A DNA stretch of 64,000 bases. Origin: Gibbula magus. Its lineage: Eukaryota; Mollusca; Gastropoda; Trochida; Trochidae. Positions 12,718 through 24,554 of the stretch are shown piece after piece; the stretch's first letter is position 1; each line of letters starts with the position of its first letter. The notes under the pieces are model-generated. The model had not been told where the DNA came from and did no database searches. It worked only from the letters and a program-made list of their open reading frames with translations. The position numbers were made by a program, and so were the translations under genes. The stretch covers positions 52,178,931 through 52,242,930 of the forward strand of contig OW388296.1 in NCBI GenBank assembly GCA_936450465.1, given 5' to 3'.

Positions 12718-12960
12718 GCGCAGTGGTTAGCGCGTTCGGCTACGGATCAAGAGGTCCAGGGTTCGAATCCCGCCAGGGGCATGGCAACTTTGTCTGCGGT
12801 AGAGACTATTCTACACGCAGTAAGGTTTGGGTGCAATGCTACACTGAATTTCAGCGCAGTACCACCCATGGTTCGCTAGTTCCAGTCGATGCTCGCAGGT
12901 TTCACCGCAGTGCATAGCCACATGGCGTTGCGGGCTTTCTCCCTGTCATAATTCTAGCAG
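12714..12960 (+). repeat. tRNA-Arg-derived SINE
   Basis: The head reads like a decayed tRNA-Arg(ACG). It has a box-A-like AGTGGTTAGCGCG, a CTACGGA anticodon loop and box B GGTTCGAATCC. The acceptor stem is not conserved and anticodon-stem pairing is partial, so this is not a functional tRNA. The tail runs on with typical SINE sequence to about 12960. Confidence 0.7.
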
Positions 12961-14282
12961 CCGCGATTTTGTTCTCATTTAGTCAGAATTAAAACTTTTT
13001 TTCGAAAATTATTGAAATTTGAATTTTCAAAATTTGACCCCTGTCTATTTCATTATGCCAAATTTCATAAACACGCACCACTGCCGTGACGACCAAAACA
13101 TATATTTGAGAATGAATGTTTTACTCATGGATATATGATGATTCATTGTCATTGTATGTGATGTAATTTTATTGAGGTTACAATGAACCTCAATTTACAT
13201 ATTTGCACTAAGATGCACATGTAGGTGGAAAAAAATTCGGTACGCAGCTGTAAGTAAGTTATTGCGCGATAAAGGCTTCTGATAAAAAAAACACGTAAAA
13301 TAAATGCAGATTTTAACTTTGCAAGCATATGCCTACTAGACTAACTTAAAAACTGAAATAGTTCACAGTCATATTTTTTATTGTCATTTGAAAAATTAAG
13401 TCAAGTATTTGCGTCAATATTTTGGATAAACCCCATCATCAGTTTGTCCACCAAATATGTGGGTCAACAGGAATGGCCGTTTTTGTATACTTCTAGCACT
13501 TCCAAACTATGTTTTGATGGGGGAAAATATACTCCTCTCGACATTAATTCCCCCCCCCCCCCCAAAAAAAATAGAAAGAAAATCCTACCGCCCTTGTCAC
13601 TTTGCCCGAGAAACCTTTTTTATGCAGCCTTATGCTTATGTCTATATGTATGTACTGCACGCCTAGTCCCTCCCACCACCTATATATGCCTCGATACCTA
13701 TGTCTATATATAAATGAGTGTGCATATCGTGCAGGTTATCTGCCTTGTGGATATACTGACACGTGATTGTTATATGCATGACAACGATACTTAGAGTATT
13801 TAAATTTGAACAGCCTATAGAAAGTAGGCCCAGTTGGACACAGGCCAAGATAGACATGATAATGGCCTTTACTTACATCATTATACTTGACTAGACATGA
13901 ATGTTTTGCATTCAAATTGTATATAAACTGGCCGCGAACAAAACGCACATTGGAATGTTTAGCTTCGACTATCCGGAGATGGGCCGTCGTCAGTAAAATG
14001 ATCATGCTGTATGGACGATTTCCTGATTTTGGGCCAGTCAGGATGATGTGTTCGCTGAAGCATGAACATATGATCATTTATACAGACCAGCAACTTTCAC
14101 TGCCAATAACTCCATAAGGATCGATATATGCAAATAGAAAAGATAACGCCGGTATTTATACTTGACATTTCTACTTCAGCTGCACTTCTTCCAAATATGG
14201 GCATACCAGGTATTATCCCTCTAACCTTTAAACGACCTCTTCGAAACAAACTGACATGGGAAGCTACAGTTTTCAGAATAAC
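12961..14282. other. Gene-free stretch with poly(C)/poly(A) tract
   Basis: No gene was seen. A C12A8-like homopolymer junction lies at 13551-13570. Small ORFs on both strands here overlap one another and show no domain. Confidence 0.5.
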
Positions 14283-14794
14283 TTAAAGGCGTTTTTGTCA
14301 AATTTGCCATTTGTTATAATAGTTCATACAGTTTATTGTTACGTTAGAGAGTAAAACACCTCATTACACGACCCGATAAGCCATTGCCTTAGAACGGTTA
14401 TCGGTATTGGTAGAAAATGGTGTGACGTATAAAGCGACAATGTTGTGGAACTCGTCAGTGTGAGAGCTGGATTTGTAGATCTTATGCGATTTTGAGAGTT
14501 CAGACAGCAAGAGGGTTGATCATTCTGTCATGTTGCCACATTTAAAACTCTACTTTGAGTGTTTAGGTATCGCTACATCAGTCAGATCACCTTATCGAGA
14601 ACTACCTGCGGCCGCGGGCGACAATTTTTAGTGTGAACACCTTAAAATGACCGCTCAAAGGGAAATGAACTCGCATGGCTTAACCGAGATTAATATATTC
14701 GTTTTAGAACTCTTTTTATTGATTGAGGGGGTATTATTTAGCCATTGAGAGTCTGGTTTCTTTCAGTAAGAACGGCGTGCTACAACGCCTTTAA
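14283..14794. mobile_element. TTAA-flanked element, copy 1 of the AGGCG family
   Basis: TTAA plus AGGCG at 14283, and CGTGCTACAACGCCT plus TTAA at 14791-14794. The interior (GAGAGTTCAGACAGCAAG, TGTTTAGGTATCGCTACATC) is closely repeated at 45777-46767 and partly at 63230-63520. It is non-coding. Confidence 0.75.
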
Positions 14795-15392
14795 GATGTT
14801 GAATGTATTTCACTTGTATCGGTTACAATGCAAGTAAGAAACGATAAGGAAATAATAGCTAACCATAGGTTAATATACGTAGGTAATTGATACTTTTCGT
14901 TGTGCTTTGTTATTGTACACCATCAAGGGAACGCCCACGGGACCACTTACACAGGGGTATGTATCACTTACTGTGTAGCGTTAGAATGACATGGATGTCT
15001 AAGAGTTGAGTGAGTTATTGTTTAACGCCACTTGAGCAATATTGCAGCCATTAGCGGCGATATATCTGTAGACACTACCCTTTTTACTATATGCATGTAA
15101 ATATACAACTTCCAAACGCAAGGCATAACTCTTGCCAGTCTACATTACTGGCTGATTTAACCCTTGCAGTATTTCCCTCTATTTGCCGTGCCAAGGTAGT
15201 GGATCGCTGCAACAGAAATGGATAGTGGGCCCGGATTTCCAAGCACAGAGAACCTAAGAGTAGTATAGAAGGTGGACGCAGATAGGGTGTATGCAATGTG
15301 CAATGTGCAATGTGCAATCCCACCTCTCTAGAGAGTAAAGAGGTGGGAGGTGGGAGGTGGGAGGTGGGAGATTGTAGCGATGGCTAAGTTAG

Positions 15393-15760
15393 TCTAGTCG
15401 AAATATGTTGATCACGTGACATGATGGTTATCACCACCACCATTATCGCCGCCACTTGGAGCTTTAATAACACCACTACGCCGCCGCCGCCGCCTCCGCC
15501 GCCGCCTCCCTCACGGCAGTACACTACGCCGCCGCCGCCGCCGCCCTCACGGCAGTTGTGTACTGTCGTGAGGGCGGCGGTGGCTACTGCCGTGAGGGCG
15601 GCGGCGGCGCCGGTGTACTGTCGTGAGGGCGGCGGTGGCTACTGCCGTGAGAGCGGCGGCGGCGGCGGCGTAGTGGTGTTATTAAAGCTCCAAGTGGCGG
15701 CGATAATGGTGGTGGTGATAACCATCATGTCACGTGATCAACATATTTCGACTAGACAAA
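15393..15760. repeat. ~365-bp GC-rich palindrome
   Basis: Arms of about 105 bp are almost exact inverses, from TAGTCGAAATATGTTGATCACGTG through the GATGGTTATCACCACC and CCGCCGCCG blocks. Inside the loop GGGCGGCGG/CCGTGAG blocks repeat several times, giving nested hairpins. Local GC is far above the neighbourhood. The 125-aa frame through it is proline/alanine/glycine low complexity and is not a gene. Confidence 0.85.
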
Positions 15761-16078
15761 CATACAATGCTACGATAGTACTAGACATATCGCCATGACA
15801 ATACACGTCAGCCGTATCCAGTCAATCACAAACCGTGTGCTATCGGTGAAGCGGGACATATTCTGTATTCAATAAGGTTCCTATAATTGTTCGGCGGGAT
15901 AGCAAGGTCAGTACTTTCATAATCCAATCATTCACGCCATTTTATCTTGTCTCACATCGTTTTAATCACTTCAGTCTACCAATGAACATAACAGAGTTCC
16001 GACGTGTTGTTTTGCTCTCCATCGTATAATAATTGAAGTAAACATCAACCTCATCAAAACAGAACTATCAAGAGACGT

Positions 16079-16510
16079 GTGATGGAAAAATACATTGTGC
16101 TGAGCGATGTAGACTCCAAGAAGGATTATTTTCCAAATAATACACCCTATCTCTTTCGTGTCAAACTATCCCAACGTTTGAAACTGGATGGTGTGTGGAT
16201 GGTGGCATTGTCCGAACTGAAATTAGGCAAAGTTGAGACAAAAGATCTCAATAATACATCCGTTGACGTGTTGTGTAATTTATGCGACAGTTCACATGTG
16301 GGTGAACAATACATGCCCTTGTTGAGACGAATCGACCTGAGAGATGGGCCTAATTATTACTTTCAACAGCTATGGTTCTTACCAGTAATTGTGAAAGATA
16401 CCGATGAAATAGAAGTGTGTATAAAGTGTGCAGAAGGAAACTCTCATTCATTTCTGAAAGAGTCTGTGAACATATCACTTGTGCTTCGACGTTTTCCCTT
16501 CCTTGGTTGA
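16079..16510 (+). CDS. 143-aa protein inside foldback element; virus/Polinton-like hypothetical
   Basis: An intronless ORF with balanced composition and no low complexity. Near the N-terminus it has YFPNNTPYLFRVKL, then LDGVWMVALSEL, and it ends VNISLVLRRFPF. I recall this layout (FP-N-T, L-G-W-V-AL-E) from hypothetical proteins found with Polinton/Maverick-like or virus-derived DNA in marine invertebrates. That is recollection, not a search. There is no signal peptide or membrane segment. It lies alone between the palindrome and the right TIR of the foldback transposon, so it is either cargo or a surviving element gene. The function is unknown. An intact frame in a decayed setting suggests recent insertion or selection. 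Confidence 0.55.
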   Translation: MMEKYIVLSDVDSKKDYFPNNTPYLFRVKLSQRLKLDGVWMVALSELKLGKVETKDLNNTSVDVLCNLCDSSHVGEQYMPLLRRIDLRDGPNYYFQQLWFLPVIVKDTDEIEVCIKCAEGNSHSFLKESVNISLVLRRFPFLG

Positions 16511-17497
16511 CAGTAACTTGACACTGTGAAATGGAAACAGTAACTAACAACGACAGATGGAGGCGTGTATAAAAGTAATAGATAGGGAAATGACTTCATT
16601 ATAGTCTCTGACACTCCATGCAGTTGATTTTGTAAAGGCCAGTGACCTGAATGAACTGAGGCTATTAAATTATATATGAAACCAATACGTTATCGTGTTA
16701 TGTTTTAGAAGTTTGCTATACAAGTGACTACAACCCATACGTAACCAATATGGGGTGCGAGTCTGGGTTTTGAAAAGTAAACTCTATGTTCTGATAATCC
16801 ATTGGAATATAAATTTCTTGTTTTGATAATGACTCTGAATTGTTTTTAATAATCAGTTTGAACGTAAAGTATATCTTTTGATAATTATATTTGAACTTTA
16901 AATGAACATATTGGGTTTTTCTGAATGCCGTTTCAAAGGTTTCACCTTTATAACATATGAAATTTATAATCATCGTATAGTAAAATAGTTCATAGGTTTT
17001 CAATGTAGAATCCTACTCGATAACACCTTATCAGCCATGTTTCACCGTTATATTTTTTACTTGATTTATAAACACGACGTACAAGCTGACTCTTTAATTG
17101 AGATATCAATCACCAACTCGTATCTTATACTGCCTTGTTATAGATTTTCGCTGATAACATGTTACTAGTTTCATAAAAACAGCTTAGAAGCTTATGAGAT
17201 GATGGAGATATCAAATGCTAACACATGTCAAAATAGAATTAGTGAAAACGGGAGACAGCTTAATGTATATACATACACAGCACAGACATTTCTAACTTAG
17301 CCATCGCTACAATCTCCCACCTCCCACCTCCCACCTCTTTACTCTCTAGAGAGGTGGGATTGCACATTGCACATTGCACATTGCATACACCCTATCTGCG
17401 TCCACCTTCTATACTACTACTCCTAAGGAAATACTGCAAGGCCTTAATCAACCAGTAATGGAGACTGGCAAGAGTTATGCCTTGCATTTGGAAGTTG

Positions 17498-17930
17498 GTA
17501 AAGGTAGTAATAGGGTTGGGTCAATATCTTTATAACTCTACTTCTGTGAGCAGAAACATTTCCGTATCAAAACTTACTCTTTACTACAGCATAAATCTTC
17601 GCATTAATCGAACATGTAACTTGTAAAAAATGAAAATTTTCACAGAGGTGCTTAAATGGAAGGATGGTAATATGAAGATTGCAGGTAGGTAGGTAAATAC
17701 TGTGATCAAGTGCAATTCATTCTTAAATGGCATTTTACTTTTTAGTTTGAATAGCTTAAAGACAACCTAGTCTTCGTTTTCATATGAAGAACTTCAGCTT
17801 TTAAAAGCTGAAAGCAGGCAACTAATGTGGATTGTACATTGTAGATTAGTTAACATCTGACTACTTACGTTTGATGAGTTACAGAACCACTGGGTCCATC
17901 TTTATGACTTTACAACTTGTATTTTAGGAC
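17498..17930. other. Spacer / 5' region of the SAMD9-like gene
   Basis: No gene in this stretch. It ends in TTGTATTTTAG just before the start codon at 17931, a good acceptor, so an upstream untranslated exon is likely but could not be placed. Confidence 0.4.
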
Positions 17931-20900
17931 ATGGCTGAACGGAAAAAGAAGAAAAAGCGTTCAACTCCCAGGGGGATTTCATGGGAGGAAAGTAAGTTCA
18001 TCTTATTCGTTTTAATATTGGTTACCATTCATCATCTGGCTTGATCCATTTATCAAGCTACAGTGACGACAGTTTGTATATATCGTATATGTATATTGTA
18101 ACTTGTCAGAAGCCGAATGCATTCCCACTGTGTAAATATATTAGAGTTTCTGTTTTATAAAATGTATTTCTTTACATATTATTTGTAGTGAAAGTTGATG
18201 AAACCAGGTAAATTTACCACCAGCTCCAGATATGTATATGAAATTGGAATAACAAGTATAGTAACATATTGAACGCTAATCTAGGTGACGGTAACGTCAT
18301 GTGGCATGTTGTAAAATTACCGTTAAGTGAGAGATATACCAATACTTTTCCGAGTGTATCGAATGATATCCTACACTTTTGCCCGTGGGGCCCTTACGTG
18401 TCTTATACCCCACTTACGGTCGAGTGTAAACGGATACTATTTCATTATATTTCTTAACAAATACAGCTATAAACCAGCTTGTGTATGAAACGCACAACCT
18501 AAATAAGGCCTCATCTGTGACAACTCCCGGGTACGCTCAGCCCGTGCTGCGTTGTATGGTTATCCATGTTTGGGGCCCTTAATATAATTGATATGACCAA
18601 TGGCGATATTGTCAACGCAGACGCACGTGTATTTCGCTGAAATGTAGAGCTAACGCTATATACTGCATAGCAAATGTTAACATGGCCAAAATTTAGAGAA
18701 AACAGAAGAGACTTTCAGTTTGTTAAGACATTTGCCACCAAAATTAAATAACTATCTTATATAAAAAGAAATTTGTGATATTATATCACGCATTAAAAGA
18801 ACCTTATTCATTTGGCCATGACAAAATGTACAACGTTTTAACTAGTCGGCTTTGTGGTGTAGTGGTTAGTTCGGTCGGCCAGAAAGCAATGGGACACGGG
18901 TTCGATCCCAGGTGTCTTATATGTTCCTATGTAATCTGACATTTTATAAAGTATCATCACTTAGATTTGGAAATTCAGAAAATTGTCTCCATTGATTTCC
19001 CAGTTGTTAAAAAGTATAGGTATATCAGAAAAATGTAGATGTATCGGCTAATACACCTACACCTGTAACAAAAGAAACCATAGCAACGAGACCGGAAGTG
19101 AGGTATAAAAAAGTGTTACAGCACATTTAGTTAGTGCACTGATAAGCCTATAGTTTGAGACTTATTCACAACACGAAATTACTGTTACCGGAAGTGAGCT
19201 CGATTTCAGGTACCATATTTCCTTAACGTTTCAAGGATTTGCAATGTTATTCCAGCACGTACGGAGGTTCGAGGAGAGAATGTATACAACTACTTCACTC
19301 TGAACAACACAAACGTGGCGCAGATCGGCTCTGATAACCTTGTCGTCTTCGAGGAAGCACAACATCTACTTTCAAATCCACAGGGTGAGATTACATGTAA
19401 TATCTCATTTCTATCAATCTACACCGAATATAAGATGTAACTATTCTAACTTCGAAATGGTACATTTACCAGTAGTATCACTATTTTGCAACTTTATGTT
19501 TTGGATTTCTATTAGACTATAGGGATTTTTTACTTTACAACATAAACATTCAAATGGGTGATCTTGGTAGGATGAGATCATGAACCATCAACACACAAAA
19601 CTCGATGTTTCGAAAGGACCAAAATATGCATTCACTTAGTGTATTCTAATATAAGCCTGGGGTGATATCTATAACATATTATTAAGTGTAGTGAATTAAC
19701 AACGCAGGTACATATTATGATCCAATTAAATGCTAATCGTAAACCTATATTTGCCCTGCAGCAAAGACGGCCCATGGACTTGGAAGGAAGGAAATCTTCA
19801 TTGGTCTTATCAACAGCATCATCAACCCAACTTGTACACTGAAGGCAGTGGAAATGACCCTTGGGAACCTTGAGCGTCTGTTCGTAGAACACTTCCGTGG
19901 AAGTTCACCAATAAGCACTTTCAAAGATGCATATGGTGTTCCGCTGCGTCATTTCCTTGAAATGAATCCAGAATTGTACAGGGTGTACAGTAAGAAGGGT
20001 AAGGAAACCGTTAGAATAAAGGCGAGAGCAAGCCAAAAGGAACAGACTAAAGTTAGTGAAGCTTCTTGTTCATCTGACACTCACCAGACTATACCTAAAC
20101 AACTCCACGAGCAGGATCGGTCACATACATCTTCGTCTCTTGAAGATCTCACCATTCACTCTGGTCTGTTGGAACAACATGAACGTTCTATTGGACCAAT
20201 CACAGAGGCTTCACAACAAGAGGTATGGCACATACAGAATCGGAAAGGGAGAAAAGAGACAAATAAATCTGCTACTGTCTCTGCTTTGACCTTGCTAGAT
20301 TCGCCAACAGACATAAGTGTGCCTCCTGACTTTGATAATGATTCACAATACATCAAAGATTTGCTTCATAAGCAAGAAAGTGACGTTCTGATGTTCTATC
20401 CAGATGAAACACTGTACTTAAAAAATCACGTTCAGTTTATGATAGATGTGGTTTCGTTATGGAACACACCTTCACGACATAGAGCCTCTATTGTTTTAGG
20501 TGTGAGTGTTAGTACTGGAGTTCACCACATCTCTGGGCTACATGTTCGATCAGCAGATGACTTTTATCATAGCATCTTTCGAGAAGACTATTTTACCATG
20601 AAACCTGTCTTTGAGTATAAAGAATATATCTGTGAGGGTAAAGTTGTCGGGATCGTAGAAGTAACAAGTAGTTACGGTGGAGGTGCTCCATCAATAGTCA
20701 AAACAGACATAAACCAAAGTGTGAAGGCAGGCCAGCTGTGGGTAAGATCACGTAAAGAAAACATAATTTGTCTTCAACAAGACTTCCTCACAGTTCAGAT
20801 ATACCAATGGTTTGCTGGGCAAACATCTCCTGTACAGAGTTCTCTTGAACCAGGCACAAGCGTCAAATTTGAAAGGACCGACAAAGTAAGAGAGACTGTC

Positions 20901-23900
20901 AAGGGACCAACTGATGTTAAAGCAAAGTCTGATGATTTCTGTTCCGCTGTTGGAAACTTTGAAAAGGGTCATTTTGTTCTCATTACAGGAGGAGTCCCTG
21001 AAAACACAAAATACGTTGAGTCTCTAGCACTGGTTCCATGGGTAGCTGTGTATGACTTTGATGAAAAAAGCCGAGACTGTGGACTGCTATCAAATATCGA
21101 GGATATAATAAAAAATCAAAGATATCTTCACGTTTCAACATGGCGAAATAATGCGTCAGGAATAACTGAAAGTGGTACCCAGTGGATGTTCATGCGTGGA
21201 CTACGAGAAATTCCAGACAGCAGAACTGATGACAATCCAAAAAGTTGGCTTCAATCTGTCAGATGGAATTTGGACAGTATTTGTCTGCAACTTGCCAGAT
21301 TTTCAGAAGATTACACAGTGCTCAGACTCCTTGTTCTTTGGCCAGAAAACGAAATAATAACACGGTGCATTTACAAATTCATCTGCAGACTGAATGAACA
21401 CCTCCAAGATCAACCGAAAATTATCCTGTGCTATGAAAAAGAAGACATGTCACCAATTTCAAAATCTGCAATGGATTTATTAGTGTCTGATAGCTCAGAA
21501 AACACAGTCAAAATTGAAATCAATTTTACTCACTTGTGTGCCCATGTTGAGGACATAACAAAGAAAATTGATGTCCACGACCGCATCACCTATGCTCTAC
21601 CGAAGGAAGAGGGGCATGTCAGTCCAGCTCTTACCAACAAAGATGCTGCGTGGTTGAAAGAAGATTTAGAAGTGCTGTACCTGTCAAATCCTTACAAGAA
21701 GGGATCCTCTGACCTAGAAGAACTGAACAAAGAAGTTGACAACTTCTTCAGGGGAGGCACTCTGCACTGGTTTGCGTGGTATGGATTTGGAACAAATCAT
21801 GTTGACGTTGAGCGAGAGATCACAGAAAAGGTTGTTGAGCATATTGACCAAAAATTCATCAAAGAATTCAAGAGCGGCGTGGTTACTTTGTTTCATGCAC
21901 CGGGGGCAGGAGGCACAACTGCAGCACAGCGAATAATCTGGGAGCTAAGAAAGAAAGTAGCATGTTGTCAACTAAAACGTCGATCAGGATCTTCTATGGA
22001 TGATTTGGAAGCGAAGATCAGATATCTGTACGACAACACGCACCTTCCTGTTGTCCTCTTGATCGATGGGGAAGATGAACCTCGAGTTAAACAGCTTCTT
22101 CGAGGTCTGAAATCAGCTTGTGTTGTGTTTTTGTATGTAAAGAGGTTTCCCTACCAATTCCCCGATCAGGTTTGTCGCCAAAGAGAGAGTAAGTTTTGGC
22201 TGAAAGGGGAGGTTTCGGGGGAGGAGGCCAAAATCTTGGCTCTCAAGTTTTCTGATCGATGTGAAAAGGAATCAAAAAGGAACAAGCTGCATCAACTTTG
22301 TAAGGAAGTCCAATGCAAACAAAATGTACATTTTATGTATGAATTTGGAATGACCGTATATCACAATGAGTTCAAAGGTATTGAAGCGTTTGTGAAAGGA
22401 TTTCTGCGCCTTGATACAAATCCAACAAGGGAGCTACAACAATGGCAGAAAATACTTGGGTACTTGTCTCTGGTTTATTTTTATGGCCAGGCATCTATGC
22501 CATGCAAAGTGTTTGCAACCCTTTTATGCAAACCACCAAACTATGATGTCACCATTGAGGATTTCCACCATCCAATTAGCCAATTCATCGTAGAGGAATC
22601 CGTTGATGGGACGAGGAAGAATATCCGTATCTGTCATTATTTCCTTGCAAAAGAAATCCTTGAGCAGCTTCTTAACAGATCCAACAAGAGATCACGAGGA
22701 GAAAGTTTAAGTAAAGAAGCAAAAAGGAACCTGCAAAGCTTTTGTACTGAATTTATATCCATGTTCAGTTCAAAGAAGGAACGACTCTCCAGAATATCTA
22801 GCAACATAGTGACAGTTTTGGCTAGGACCTTCATTTTTAGGGACAACAAAGATGTTGGCGAAAACGAACCACAAAACAAGAAGAGGCCCCTTTTCTCACA
22901 GATCATTTTGGATGTGGACTCCAAACCACCTTACAATGGGCGATTAGAAGTATTGAAGAAGTTGTCATCAACTTTCCCAGATGATCCTAACTTCCTTGCC
23001 CATCTTGGACGATTCTATGCCTACTGTAGGCCAGAAGAGGAGCATATGGCAACAAAATGCTTCAAAGATGCTCTTGAGCTTTGCAAAAGGTGGACTAGTG
23101 GGCGGGTATCTCAAGGAACAGACGAAGGTGTAAAACTCACCTTGATGCACATTTACCACATGTATGGAATGATCTATCAAAGACGCATTGCCAAATACAC
23201 AGGAAGGGGTCCTGATGAAGGTCCAGACATCAAAACCTCCCCTAATGAGTTTTCTCTTCGGGCACAGGAAATATTGAGTGATGCTGAAACTGCATGTACA
23301 TATTTCACTCAGTGTCGGGAAAACACACCAAGTGGACACGAAGAGTGTTATGGATTTTCAAATGAAATCCATGTCCGCTTACAGGTATGCGATTTTGTGA
23401 GCAGAAACTACAGAGATGGGGGAATGTCAAAGTTTCTAACAATACGGAGAGTCACCTCAGAGTATCAAGTTGCTCAGTTTATCAAAGAAAGCATCACTGA
23501 AATCGAGGATCTCATCTTGGAATGCTACAGCCTCATAGACCCGGATAACATTGATCAAACTTTTCAGAGAGCTGTTGTGTGGTACAACATCCTATTTGGC
23601 AGGAACCCTGTAGATTTGAGCCCTCTCCTACTTGGTGAAGACCCACCTTCAAGGCGACTTTTGATCACAGTGAAGAAATTGAAATACTCAAGGGAAGGGA
23701 ATCTTTCAGTATTTGATGGCTTTATGCCTACTGAAGATGTATCTGATCTGGTTCATTTGTACGAGGAGAATTTTGAAGATGCAAAAGTGATGGGCGACTT
23801 CAACAAACGCCAACTTGAGATGGACCACAAGGAATGGCTTACAGCCATACGAAATCCACACCTTCAAAAGAAATACAATCTTCTTGATGTTCTTGATGAG

Positions 23901-24554
23901 GTTAAATTTTGGCATGACGCTGTTCAAAGTCCAACATCCAAGTTTTACCACTTTGTCCTTTTGAGTCTGATAGGCTTTGGGATGGATGAGAAGAGAGGCA
24001 ATAGCGAGAGTCTAGTGGAGGCACAAATGTTGAAAGAAGAGATGATGAAGCTGACTAAAACTGTTATACGACCAAGGTTTCCAAGAGAGTGGATGGGCAA
24101 AAATCATGGCGACATTCGACGTCTTGTGCCAAACACCAAAATATCAGGCCACATCGAGGGTCGAAGAATCAAAGGTGTTCTGCAAAGAATTCTGGCCATC
24201 TGTAAAGGAACAATTGCTCATCCAAACAACAAAAAACTTGCCGGTACGATTGACCTTGATTTAGGGAACAATACGATTCCCATCAAAGTATTTTTCATTC
24301 CCCTTCTTGCAGAGCTATGGGGAACACGATTTGCAGGACAGAGAGTTCAGTTTTACTTGGCATTCACTCTGGATCATGGATATGAGGCTTACAATATACA
24401 GGAACTCTGCAAGTATTCATGCTTGTCATGTGGCAAGAAAATGGAGATCAAGCTTGACGAAGATTATGTTACCTGCAAATGTGGAGCAAGAGTTGAGAAA
24501 ACAGAACCATGTCAAATTGCTTCAGAAAGCAGTCCCTCCAGTGAAGATGATTAG
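17931..24554 (+). CDS. SAMD9-like STAND NTPase with RHIM-like and LOTUS-like N-terminus
   Basis: Three coding exons, 17931-17991, 19256-19384 and 19762-24554, all joined in phase 1 with GT/AG ends, give 1,660 aa. The start ATG has G at -3 and +4 and lies 3 nt past an acceptor. Order: basic stretch (4-10); RHIM-like motif (core QIG 43-45); winged-helix/LOTUS-like (about 74-151); polar linker; AlbA_2/Schlafen-like domain (about 275-415, with DETLYLK and IVLGVSV); SIR2-like region (about 455-690); STAND-type NTPase (P-loop GAGGTT 778-783, Walker B LLID ending 832); helical/TPR region (about 1135-1400); OB-fold-like end (about 1520-1610); then CLSC...CKC zinc-ribbon-like. The P-loop lacks the usual lysine; I believe the family shares this. 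Human SAMD9/9L restrict viruses and stop translation through the AlbA nuclease (family knowledge). No SAM domain is visible. Confidence 0.9.
18843..18920 (+). repeat. tRNA-like SINE head in intron 1
   Basis: GTGGTGTAGTGGTTAGTTCGG (box A-like) followed by GGGTTCGATCCC (box B) has tRNA spacing but poor stems. It is probably a tRNA-derived SINE within the first intron of the SAMD9-like gene. Confidence 0.55.
19256..19384 (+). other. Exon encoding RHIM-like amyloid motif
   Basis: This 129-nt exon encodes residues 21-63 of the SAMD9-like protein. Its core reads NNTNVAQIGSDNLVVF. That fits the RHIM pattern of RIPK1, RIPK3 and ZBP1 (N-x3-[IV]Q[IV]G-x2-N, flanked by beta-branched residues) except for Ala in place of Ile/Val before Q. 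It lies alone on a symmetric phase-1 exon, so it could be shuffled as a unit. The motif assignment is inference from pattern. Confidence 0.55.

Larger units (their letters stand above)
15106..17497. mobile_element. Large foldback (MULE-like) transposon with long TIRs
   Basis: The left end CAACTTCCAAACGCAAGGC is matched by GCCTTGCATTTGGAAGTTG at the right. The TIRs extend inwards more than 200 bp, including a GCAATGT triplet array and GGTGGGA repeats (15295-15385 against 17295-17390). The left TIR has a segment of about 70 bp missing from the right. The flanks are GTAAATATA and GTAAAGGTA, a plausible decayed 9-bp duplication. A miniature relative at 31819-32044 has a perfect 9-bp duplication, which supports Mutator-like or foldback ancestry. 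The interior holds a palindrome and an intact 143-aa ORF. Confidence 0.7.

Noticed and set aside
12714..12790. Functional tRNA-Arg
   Set aside because: Acceptor stem absent and anticodon stem mostly unpaired.
12723..12917. 64-aa ORF
   Set aside because: Lies over the tRNA-derived SINE; such frames are common in SINE copies.
15421..15798. 125-aa proline/alanine/glycine ORF
   Set aside because: It is the translation of the GC-rich palindrome; low complexity and mirrored on the other strand.
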